Of a DNA stretch of 64,000 bases, positions 12,372 through 25,800 are shown piece after piece; position 1 is the first letter of the stretch; every line of letters begins with the position of its first letter. Under the pieces are notes generated by a model. The model had not been told where the DNA came from. It worked only from the letters and a program-made list of their open reading frames with translations, and ran no database searches. The translations under genes and the position numbers were made by a program. The stretch covers positions 186,001 through 250,000 of the forward strand of contig QAOA01003946.1 of assembly GCA_003255065.1 (NCBI GenBank). The letters run 5' to 3'. This stretch comes from Cercis canadensis (taxonomy: Eukaryota > Streptophyta > Magnoliopsida > Fabales > Fabaceae).

Positions 12372-14783
12372 GTAATCTGTCCGCTACAAATTTCCTATGT
12401 TTGCATGAAAATGTTCTGTTATTGAAGAACTGTTACATGTTGTAAACATAAGTCTCCACATGTTGAAAGCATATTTCTGTTGGATGTATAAATCCTTGCT
12501 AGATTTCATATGTATAACATGCATGCGATCTGGACAAAGCAGTACATTTACAGTTCAGATCTGATCTCTATATACAAGTTTTCTCTACTGTTGTGACAGT
12601 GACACTCTGGCTAATTATCCACTACCTGCTAAGAATTTAGGGCACATGGAAATAAATACTGCATGTGAGTTTCATTCTTGTAATGAAATGCTATGCAATA
12701 TTTTGTTTTGCTCTTTTGGGGGAGGTTCTTCTCTACATTTCTTTTTCTCTCACTTCTGTGATTCCAGTGTGTCTTTAATTAATGCAATAATGGTAGAGTT
12801 CATGTGACATTTCTTCGAAACTATAGCATCTCACTAGCATTGTTAAGAAGCTGCAGAGATACTTGATGAGCCAAGATAAATAAAACCCCCTGCCGGTGGT
12901 TAGGCATGATAATTAAAGAGTTTCTAGGCTAAATCTAAGCATCATGTGAGGTCATTGGTTGAAGATTCTTTTGGTCATGTGATCTCAAAATGTTTCTGAA
13001 TTGTGGCTATTTCAAGTCTGTAAATCCTTACTGATTTAGGCTTGGGAAGTCACAATGCAATTCTCTCTCCCTTCTCTAATTATGTTGAACAAATGGGGCC
13101 TAAATTCTTTACCGCGGTAGTGTTGAGGCCTCCTGGCAGATGCAGAGCTCAGACGTAAGAACCTCTGAAGAATTTTGTTTCAAATCACTTTGTTTCTCCT
13201 TTTTCTTCTTCTTTCTTTTTATATTTTTCAGCCAGTGATAATTATTAGGATCAAAGACTTAAATAATGTAAAACACAAATTTAATTTTACAAATACTATA
13301 TTTTTGAAATTATTTTTACCAATACTGTCGTTTTCGTGACGTAATTGTGCATATTACGTCACCAATAAAGTGTCGCATTATGTACAATTGCTGAAAAGAG
13401 GAAGAGAGAGAATGAGGGTGATGCCATTTATCAATCATCAAGAGGATGACGCAATTTGCTCAATTGTGTTATCCTCATTTTCTCTCTTCCTGTTTTTAGT
13501 TTTGAATATTATTTAAAAAAAAATGATGGTATTAGTGTAAATAATTTAGAAAGTATAATATTTGTGAAATTAAAATTAATTTTTATATTATTTTGGTCTT
13601 TGATCCTAATTATTACTCACTTATAGTTTTTAGGCTTATTCGTATCACCTAGTTCAAGAGATTGATCAGTTCCAATTATGTTTCTATCGGTTTTTTTTTT
13701 TTNTTTTTAAATCTTGGTGAAAATATTTTAGCCAAAAGAAAGACATTATTTTTCACATTCCATTTACAGATACAATATTTTATCATTAAATGCTATCCAT
13801 TTTTCTTTTTAATATTAAATATAGTAGAAACATGAGGTGTGAGAGAGAAGTGAGACAAGAGATGCAAGTTGTTCTGTTAAAAAAAAAAAATTAGTGTATG
13901 TAATTGTTTTTGATGGTCTGTCTGTCGAAAGCATGATTTGTATCAAATAGTTGAAGTTGTTACCTCAAAAGCTATTTTTATCCTGTCATTTAGTTGAATT
14001 GAGCCTCTCTCTTCGACGACATCTTACTGTAAATAAGTATTCTAATTTGAACAATCAAAAAAATGTCTTCATATTTAAGATCTGAGATGTAATAATGGAG
14101 AGCATTGTACTTATAAAAACACCAATTTACACAAAAAATTGCAGAAATAGATGTAAGAGCTGCTCTGGGCCCCGTTATAGCCATGTAAGAGCTGTTTGTT
14201 GTTGATAGCACACCCACCTATAATCCAAGACATAGCATGTGACCAGAATCTGGGCCCTCCTCAAATCCTTAATCCTTACTCCTTACCCAACGAAACATAA
14301 CAAAGCTTGTTAACCTCCTTAGCAAAAAGTAAAAAAAAACTTGTTAACCTGGGACCAAAAAAAGGGAAAGACAGGATTTTTAATAATAAAATGAACCATG
14401 GACCAAAAAACAAAACCCAAAATGGAAAATGAAAATGATTTCTTTTAAAAAAGAGAAAACTAAATGACGGTGTTACCGTTACTGTAGAACGATTTATCCG
14501 GCGCACTCGCCCTCCTCAACAATGGCATTCCTGGAATTTCGAGGAAATACCAACCCATTACCGCAAGAAAATCAAAATTCAAATTGGGCGGGGTAAGTTA
14601 CCGTGGCTCAGGCTCAAGTAACGGTTAGTTAGATTAGACCAGCCTGTGAAATGCCAATCAAAAGCCTTTCCAGCTGGCAAACCCTCGTTTAAATCAGGGT
14701 TAACTAACCCTAGTTAAAAAATTTAACCAGATATTTCAAATTTGGCTGTGTGCCCATGCCTCTTTTCTCTCTCGTCGCAGGGC
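12372..14783. other. Intergenic DNA upstream of alpha-tubulin
   Basis: Holds foldback element C (13239..13616), a T tract with a single N at 13703, and otherwise no recognisable gene. Near 14680-14716 there are AACCC-type motifs (AACCCTAG, telo-box-like) often seen in promoters of plant housekeeping genes; their role here is inferred. Confidence 0.5.
13239..13616. mobile_element. Near-complete foldback element, about 378 bp (element C)
   Basis: Left end TAATTATTAGGATCAAAGAC matches the reverse complement of the right end (TAATAATTAGGATCAAAGAC), and pairing continues inward for most of the length. It includes AAGAGGAAGAGAGAGAATGAGG near 13400 against CCTCATTTTCTCTCTTCCTG near 13475. The left arm carries an extra segment with its own small palindrome GTGACGTAAT...ATTACGTCAC. 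No coding frame. I cannot see a clear target-site duplication, so the superfamily is undecided. Confidence 0.75.
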
Positions 14784-14790
14784 TATATAA
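14784..14790 (+). promoter_or_regulatory. TATA box of the alpha-tubulin gene
   Basis: TATATAA lies 135-141 bases before the tubulin ATG in a CT-rich promoter context. The distance predicts a leader of roughly 100-110 bases. Confidence 0.7.
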
Positions 14791-14924
14791 CTCACCCGAG
14801 AAAGATCTGAGATGCACATTGAAATTTGAAAGGCGTCTTAATAAACGCCGCTTAAAATTTCGATTACTTCTTCACTCTCTTCTTCCATCGACTTCTGCGG
14901 TTTCTACCCCCATTTTCCGAGAAA

Positions 14925-16665
<1,741 letters not shown>

Positions 16666-17369
16666 TAGGCAATGCCAATATGCAGTATCATATGTTCTCT
16701 ATGATATTTTTCCTCTTTCTTTTGGACAAATTTTATTTGATGTGTCTTTCTGTTTCTGGATGTGGCTTTAAGTCAACGTATGTGCCTTCTAGCACAAAAT
16801 ATGGCTGCCCTTTTTCTGCGTTCAGATAATTTGTGCTTTTATTGCAAAAGCTATCAGTAGCCTTTGTCGCCATAAAGAAATTGAAAAAGCAAACAGATAA
16901 TCCCTCTCCATCTAAGTTTCTGAAGTACGCACACAGTGTATTTTAAAACAAAACGATGTTTCAGTGCGATCGTGATCGCATTTATTTTGTTTGGTAACCT
17001 ATTACAAAATTTTCTCTAAATCAAAATAGGATAGGTATTTTCACTTTGTTTCAGTAATGCGTTAATAAAAAAATAATATTGTTTCTGGAAATCCAGTCAA
17101 TGATATCTTTTGTAATTGGTTACTAAGTAAAACAGAGAATTTGAAAAATAATTTATTAACAAAACAATTTGCAGTCCGTAAAATCAGCATTCATGGGCTC
17201 AATGTAGGTCAATTGGTTACTGAGTAAAGCAGAGAATTTGAAAAATAATTTATTAACAAAACAATTTGCGGTCAGTAATTTTGACACCTTATTTAATTCA
17301 AAACAATGTTTATTTTAATAGATAACAGTTTTCCTTTCAGCCAAAATTCAGAAAATAGTTAATTTGATC
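16666..17369. other. Convergent 3' intergenic space between alpha-tubulin and xylulose kinase
   Basis: Holds the 3' ends of two convergent genes and a 66 bp direct repeat listed separately. No gene seen. Confidence 0.7.
17115..17277 (+). repeat. Imperfect 66 bp direct repeat
   Basis: Copies at about 17115..17180 and 17212..17277 share ATTGGTTACT(A/G)AGTAAA followed by CAGAGAATTTGAAAAATAA and the next 30 bases with only a few differences; the spacing is 97 bases. Confidence 0.9.
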
Positions 17370-20300
17370 TCAGCAGCGTCCAAGCTTTTGGACAAGACGA
17401 TTCTCTATCTCAACTCTCTTTTTCATGAACAAGGCATACTTGGAAACCAGCTTGGGATCCCCAGCCTTTACTGAAAGTTTGCAGCCCAGAGATGTTTTCT
17501 CCAATCTGTCCATGTACATACTAGCTATGGGTATAAAACTGCCCTTCTTGCTGCAAAGCCAGCCATGAGCAGCCCTCAACGCAGCTCCAAGAGAAGCTGA
17601 ATCTGTTACAAATTAAAGAAGTATATCAATTAGTTAGGTTATCACTTGCATATAGTAATAGCAATTAAAAAACACCTTACATGAATAAAATAAAAATCCC
17701 AGTGAAAAACTAAGTTGACTCTAATTTGGTAGAATTTCATTTACAGGAAATCACATATCATATTTCATGATTCGAATCTCTGTAACTGGGATGACTGACT
17801 TAGCAAAGAAGGAATTCACAAGTACCTAAACATAAGATATACATAAGTGGGTCAAACTAACTTAAATATGACTAACAGTGTCTCACGCTGATCTTGCCAA
17901 CTAGTGATGGGAATGGACACTAGATGCTCTTTATTCCTTACCAGGTCTTTGAACTGTATACACATCACAGCCAAAAATCGAAGCTATTGAGTCAAGGATG
18001 TAATGATTTGCTGATGCTCCACCAGTGGCTATTATTCTCTTTGGAGGAGAAGGCATGCCAAATCTTTCTGCATGAGCTCGCATTGAGAGAAATTGACCCT
18101 CAATTATTGCTCGTACCTGTAATTTAGATTATTACTCAAAAGAGAAGTTCATCTAAGATTTCAACTATACAGGTGAGTTGCCATGTATGACTAACCTCAG
18201 AAGGAGGATCAAATTCCTTCACTTCACGTTCATTCAGTCCATCCAGTGTATCACCCGTAAAATTTTCAACAACATAGCGGTGGAAACCAACTGGGGGACA
18301 AAAAAGTTATAAGTAACTTACTGATCAAAGCAAAATGCATTTATTATCTCAATACAAGAAATTTAGTGGGAAATCAAGCAGCCACCTGGTAGAGGGGGTA
18401 AGATTTCATGCTCCTTGTAGTAGAAACCTATTTTTCCACCTATAAACAAAGAATAATTTGAAAATAAATATAAATAAAATAAGAATAAAGAGAAAATCAC
18501 AAGGAATTATACACACCATTTAGAGGTTGTGTTTGCTGCAGAGATTTATTGAAAGTATCCCAAGATTTCTCAGCACAACGGTTGCGCACATCTGACATTT
18601 GAGATTGATCCAAGTGAGAAACTGCAAGAACTGTTAATTGGGATCCAAAATGCATACATACATATATCAGATAACAGTACCTTCGCGAGTAAGGGACCCA
18701 TTTTTGTATACCAACATTACCATGTAACCTTCTGCATCAACAGGATTAGGGAAAACATGTCCTTCTAATGCTGGTTTAGGATCTTTAGCAATCATAAATA
18801 CCTGAGAGATAAGCAAGAATGTATTATGATTTAAAGTAAAGGTGTAAATCCACATAAAGTTAGCTTCTATAAGGATATGGGAAGTATATAATGAGATTTA
18901 AGCATTAAATAGTTACTACCCTTCCATAGGGAAGGTATGTAATTGTTATCATTTCCTACATTTTTACTAAGAAATTAGGAGGGGTAAGATAGCTAAGATT
19001 ATACATCTTAACCTACAGTGTCACTTGTGCCGAGGCTGACTGCCAGATCTCCTGGGATATTTAGTGTTAAACCTGCAGATACAAAATGGTCAATTTTTTA
19101 AGATGAGCAGGGGAAAAAATGGATAATAAAAATAGAAGCCATAACCAAGGAACGAATATCATCATTGGAATATAAGGGAACAAAATATATTGTCTGAGTG
19201 TTATGTATGGTCTATCTATGCCTTAACTAAATCTGCATAACTTACATTAATTTACTTGTATCTTATTCTAAAACTCTCAGTTGAAAGTTCACATTGATCA
19301 ATAATATACGTTCTGAATATCATATATAGACGGCAGAGGACAATATTCCGTGATTAAGACACAATATAGAAATTAGAGAAACATGGTAGCAAATGTTAAA
19401 ATGGAAGAAATTGAGGCACCTGCCACACTATTAGGGTTGTCTCCTGACCAATGAACAACCAAACAGTTCTTGTTGAAGTGGTACCTAATAAGAAACAAAT
19501 AAAGTTCAGTAATAATTCTTAGCAATTGGATATGGTATGTAAAGAAAGATAGCAGTTTCATAATTGAAACAAAGATTTCTTTCAAGGTTCAATATCTCAT
19601 AAGACAATATAGACCATTTCTGCCAGCAAGTGGTTGTTTGGAATTCTATGTATGTATAGAACAGCATTTGTCTATTGTAAATTTATTGCTGATAGCTACC
19701 AGGTATGTAAGAATGCAAAACAATGAAAAAGAAAATCATACAGAATTCTGTGAGCGTCAAATTCTAAAGAAAAAAACTATATCGATACTTGTTTCCAATT
19801 TTGAAGAATGTATTTTTTCACCGCAATTCAACATAAACTTTAGCAATTGACAATTGGCACTCTAGGTTCATCATACGTAGGTTATGCTTTGTTGTGAATC
19901 AAGTGAGAAAGATATCAAGTTATTGGAAATTGGAAAAATTCCAAACAGAATTTAACCAACTGTTTTTGGGTGACAGTAATACATAAGATAAATTTTGTTT
20001 ACATTGCACTCTTTTGGAGTTACAGTTACAGTAGTGTGCTTATTCTGATAGTTAACCCACATAAGAAAGTGGATGAGAAACCTCAGCTAGTTAAGTTCCA
20101 TTTCAAGTTTTAGAACGATGTGCAACAGACCTCTCTACAAAATATGGAGCAATATTTCCGGCGGCAGCATATGCAGGGGCTAACTTTCCAAGTTTTGACT
20201 CCAAACCAGGGGCAGTTGCCTGCAAAAACCATTAGAAATCAATAAATATTGACTAAACAGAAACTTCTGAATCACGAAACTCCATGGCCATATTTCATTA

Positions 20301-21320
20301 CAAACCTCTAGTGCTACTTTAGACCATGCCTTTTCCTTTATGTCCATTAAGTTCATGCCTGCACCATCAGCATGATCAATACTAGCATAAGCGCCAATAA
20401 GAAGAGATGCCATGAAGGAGCTAACAAGTGAGATCCTCTCAGTGTTTTTATAAACATCTGGTTGTGTATCAAATATTTTCTTGATTTGAGGGCCAGTGAA
20501 TCTTTCATATGCACGCGATCCTGTCACTTTAGCCAATTCCGTTGCTCCCCCAAAAGCTTTCTCTAACTCCCTACACTGTGCAGTGGTGCTACTGTCCATC
20601 CATATTGGAGATTCCTTTACGGAAAAAGCATTTTCAAGCTGATCCAGCAATGGTTTTTTGGGATCCAAAGATGACAGTATCTGAGAACTACCACTCTTCC
20701 AATAGACGCTACCATGCTGCTGTCCACTACCTGAAACAGCAGTAATCTTCCCAAAATCCAATTTTGATTTGGAGAGCTTTTGAAGCATGAGATCTAGAGC
20801 TTCCACCCACATCAAGGTGGGTGAAACAATTCTGCCATTGTCAGCGTGGTCTCGATATACACCATCCTTAGTTTTGTAATGAGCCAATTCAGAATCAAAA
20901 TGAACCAGCTCTGACGTAACAATATTGAGGTTGGAGTCCAACACAGTTGCCTTCAATGACCTTCAAACAAAAAAAGAAAAAAAAAAGAGAGAAAGAAGAA
21001 TTTCATGCAATTCAGATAACATCACAGTGAATAATCGCCAGAAAACGGTAATGCAGGGAAACTCAAATGAATAACATTAGTTTAAGAATTGGAAAAGAAA
21101 ATTGATCACAAGTGCATCGATTAATCAGAAAATTGTGATGCGTAAACTTCCGAAACCTAATCAAAGTCGTGATGATTAAAATGCTAAACCTCTGATAGAT
21201 TGAAAATAGAAGCAAAACCAATTCCGAGAATACTGATGCACTTTCTGGAACATTGACTTACTGCGTGGAACTATCAAATCCAAGAAAATACGAGTCCTGA
21301 GGAAGAGATAATGCCTCCAT
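17370..21320 (-). CDS. XK2: Xylulose kinase, cytosolic (XK2-like), FGGY carbohydrate kinase
   Basis: Phosphorylates D-xylulose to xylulose 5-phosphate, feeding the pentose phosphate pathway; the Arabidopsis XK2 relative is cytosolic. Eleven exons (minus strand order): 21262..21320, 20306..20960, 20131..20219, 19420..19484, 19017..19072, 18681..18801, 18517..18591, 18386..18439, 18196..18290, 17942..18116, 17370..17602. All introns are GT-AG and the sum is 559 codons, 558 residues. Visible motifs: GFDSSTQ phosphate loop (residues 14-20), SGSGQQHG (96-103), WMDSST, DGAGMN with the likely catalytic Asp218, SGDNPNS, a LGTSDT loop and the adenosine-site ATGGASAN. There is no transit-peptide-like N terminus, which fits the cytosolic rather than plastid form. 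All expected motifs are intact. ATG at 21320 is the first suitable start and gives the usual N terminus (MEALSLP). Confidence 0.96.
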
Positions 21321-22817
21321 TAGAGCAAAATGCGATACCCAGCGCTCTACTCTTCGTGCTGACAGTTTCTGCTAAAATTTGAAGCACGAAAATTTTGTAA
21401 TTCTTATTCCCTTTAACAGGAGCGGAAGAAGTTAAGGTAAATGCAACTTTTACAGAAGTTGATTTTTAGATAAGGACAAAGGATTTGGATAAGATACGAA
21501 CTAATTTTCCAGTGTTGCTTTTTTGTGTGGAAACCTCCTATAATCGCTCATCAATTAGCAAGTAGCAAGCACTCAATTAGCCGTGCGTCTTGCTAATCAT
21601 GAGTTCGTAACCACGCAGTAGACTAAGCATTGGGTAGCCACAAAAAAAAAAAANAAAAAAAAAAAAAAAAAAAAAGAGCGAAAAAGAAAAGAGAGAATTT
21701 ACCGTGTGCGTAACATAAACACGGTCACCGAGAATTAGAAATTTATAAGTCTACATCTACATCTAATTTAAATTCTGTGAATTTGTGAAATGTTTATGTA
21801 TAAAGATTGAATTATATATTTATTAGGATTTTAGCTAGGATAGGACCTGGCTTTCTAAATTAACTGTAATCACTTTGGTTCAACAACGTTAATCTAATCC
21901 TTAATGAATAGTTTTGTTTCATTATTCAATACCATTTTTCCCATATCTATTGAAGATAATTTTTCTGTAGATTATCTACAACGCATTAAGGTTCTATTTG
22001 GTATGGCACGTTGGACGTCTAAACGAGGATAATGTTATTTCCTATTCCCTATTTGCTACGCATTGACTATTGAGATAAGATAAAAATTCTTTTTACTAGA
22101 CATATATCTGTATCAGCTTCCCTTAACTTAGCCGACTTTGCCACTCAAATGCCCGCGAAGTCAATTAGGACATAAGAATTCTGCTCATAAACAGAAACAG
22201 TAAGTGCAGCCATAAATTTTGCTCAAAAAATATCTTATCATGGAAAGGGAGGGTTGGCCAATGGATAATTAGCAATTTAGATTGCACACTTATTATCATT
22301 GTATAATTTTTATCCATACAAAAATATCTACAAGAAGCGAACTGCATTTATGTAATCACGAAAATAAAATATTTTTTTAAAAATAATTCCTTCTTTCATT
22401 AAAAATAAACCAAATTTCATCACTGCATTCTATTTGCTTACCCAGTAGTAGTACCTTCCCCATCCCCAACAGCCGCGTGTAAAATGTAACGGCTTCAGAA
22501 ACGAGCACAACAATAAATAGGTAGAGAATAGAGATATACCTAACTCCAATAATTACATCGCTACTCGCTACATTACTTGGGACCTTACTAAAACTATGTA
22601 TACAATTTTCTTCCAAATAAACATGTTGAAGCCACATAAATGATAATATACAGCAGCCAACTGATGCATATACCAAGGTGATTGCCATTCTTTGGAGACC
22701 CAGGGAAGTGACTGAAATCTGAGCACTCTTGGTCTCTGAAGCTTATATAGATAGGAAGAGTTGAAGCCTGTTGGCGTTAGGGAACCTGAATGCAGAGGAG
22801 GCAGATCACAGCAATTG
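21321..22817. other. Intergenic space between xylulose kinase promoter and esterase 3' end
   Basis: Contains the upstream region of the minus-strand xylulose kinase, an A tract with a single N at 21654, and the probable 3' UTR of the esterase gene. No gene or strong repeat recognised. Confidence 0.6.
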
Positions 22818-25800
22818 TCATCGGAAAAACTCTGGAAAAGACCACATTATGAACCTGGCAAAAATGTCTGACTCCAAAAATTCAATATGTGCAGCCCGCC
22901 CAATGAAGGAGTTCAAATTCTTGCCGTAGGCAGAGGCATCAAAATTAACGTCACAGCGCATGAACACTCGACGCTCAAAGGGATTGGCACGGATTTGGTC
23001 CAAGCAGTTGTTTAGCATCTCTAGGAACGCTTTACCCTTCTTTGAACTGTCATATGAGGCAGCCTGGCATGATTCAATTCTAGCAGAATGATAGGGCACA
23101 TAACCATCCTGAAAATGCATTATCGGTTAACAGCAACCAAACAGATTCTAAGGAAAATTTTGGGGAAAGGAAAGAGGAAAAAGGGAATAAACTTCAGTTA
23201 ATTAACTAGAAATCAATGACTTGCCTTTTTTTTTTTCCCCTCCTTAGTAACTCTAATATTTCATCAGATCCTAACTTTTAAATTAGGAAAAGATTAAAAC
23301 TGCCATAATGCTTCAAAATTCTACTACTCAATGTCTTTAAAGACAATTCAAATTCAATTCACCAGTCAGCATACAAAAAACACTTCGATTTCCAAAATGC
23401 AGAACTTCAAAAGCTAATTTGTATGCTGTTTGGAATTAATTGCACGAAGGGGATGGCTCTCTCTAGAACGTACATAATTATGTCACTAGAACGTTCCAAA
23501 GTCCATCATGCTTTACATGCATTAATATATAAGATGAAATCCCTGAATAAGTTCCCAGTTTTATCATTTAACAGAGAATAGTGTATTGACGTATGATTTT
23601 AAGAGTAATACTAGAAGGGAATACCTGCGGGGAAGATAGCAAGATAATATGTCGGAAATGGTCTAAGGTCTTTTGCTGAAAAAGAGAAAGAAGAGAAAGG
23701 AAATAACTATATTAGAACATCCATCAAACAAACCATTTGCATATGAATGATTTACGCCTCTGCCTCAGCAAATAATGAAAATAATAATGCCTTTACATAG
23801 AAAAGGAAAAGTTATAAAATTAACTTAATTTTATAACTGATGACTCTTTATATGACACGTTTCTCACTTGACCCACAATTGGACTTGGAAGGCTTCAATA
23901 TATGATAAATTTTCAAAAATCACTAACATTACTTTATATCATTTTCAAATACAAGATAACTTTACTTGATAAAATACTGAATTATATCCTATTAATACAG
24001 AAACTGGCATGCAATATCAACATAGTACTAATAATCTAAATGTGTGATTGGTAAGAGTGACATCTCACTATAAGTTATTCAAAAGAGTAAGAATTGAGCT
24101 TATGCCTGTGTAATTTTGACCCTTAACCTTTACAGAACGTTCCCTACCTTACATAGTTTGTAGAGGAATGTATTTTGGACATCCGGATCATCTGTGAAAG
24201 TGAGCTGATGAATGCACTGGGTGCCTTTTAGTTTCTTCAAAAGCCACAATCCAGAATTAAACAAGGAATTTGAACTATAAAGATACCCCAAATGTGGACC
24301 AGATACTGAAACATATGTGTGTAGATATCTTAGAAATGGCTCCATCATGCTCTCTGCAAACGTGAGGCAAATTTAGCACCAACTGTCAAACTGATGCAAA
24401 CATCGCATAGCATTTAAACATATGACCTACCTGCTATTGCTGTTCTTATGATGAGGTTACCAATAGAATGTCCAACAAAACTAAGCTTAATATCCCCTAA
24501 GTGCCCAGATCTTGATGCTTTGTCCATTCTCTTTTTAAGAAAAGAAATAACTTCTTCAGCTAGCCTTTGTCCCATTTCTCTGAAATCTCCAGATGTTTTA
24601 TCTTCATTAGCCTGCGACATTAGAAATTCTACCTTGGGATCTATCAAAAGCCATTGATTTCGGACAAGTCGTAGATCCAGATGATGCCCCTACAATGTTT
24701 TGAGTGATGAAGAATAAATAATCTACAAAGATTTTCCAATAAACCAAAGTATTGAACAAGAAGATTGATAAGTGTTGTCCATAGATATTGCTCAGATGGA
24801 ATTGGAACATTTTGATGTCAAGGACATATTTCCAAAGTTAATAATGTTGACCATAGGGGAGGAAACGACCCAAGCATTTCTGAACAGCATGGAGCTGCTC
24901 CATATGGGCTCAGCTTGGGTCAGCTCAACTCATCCACAAAACAAGCTGATCACAACCTTAGGCTTGGGCCAAAAACTTACAAACTTCAGCAATTTAAAAC
25001 CATATTGGTATTTTTCAATTTTGTATGTTCATCTATAATTGTAAACAGTGATGGCTTTCAACTCGGTATTTTTTATTTTCACTTGAAAAATTGAAAGATA
25101 AATTCATGTGACATGAACCTAATTTCATTCAACCATCAGAAGAAAACTATGATTTTCTTCTTAAAGAGGTAGCTATTGTCTAAATAATTATGTATATATT
25201 AAAGGATTCCAGATTGTCAGCCAACTTATGTTAAATTCAACATACATCAAACAAACCATAGCTCATGTTGAACAAAGAGTTATTTTATTGCCAAATATAA
25301 TAATTATTAGGCTTACAAGCGGGCTTGTGAGCCTGATAGTTTGTACTTTATCAAAGTTTGAGCCCAACTTTCGAACTTAAAGTTGGGCTCAATTCAAGCT
25401 TGAGCCAAACAAATCAAGCCAGCTAAGCCTTGGCAAGCTAAGCTTTGCGCATTTATATTTATATATGAAATCAGGTCTTGAAGCACAACTTAATTGGTAA
25501 TAGACTAGAAAATCAAATTAGATGGTTCACTGGTATGTGGCTTACTGTCACTCCTCTAAAATAGGTGGATGAAGCTAATAAGCTCAAGGTCTACCTAAAA
25601 AGAAAACCATTGGTTTTGCAACAAATTCCGCATGAGAACAAGACTTGCCTGAAAACCGTGCACAAAGACAACAATCTTCAGTACATGGGGATTACTTTGT
25701 GAAACAGGTTGTTTGCTTACAGCCTCAGAGCTAGGCGCTCTTGGCGGGCTACACGAATCTTTAAGTTCCACATGTCTTAGGTATGAATTTTCACTGATAG

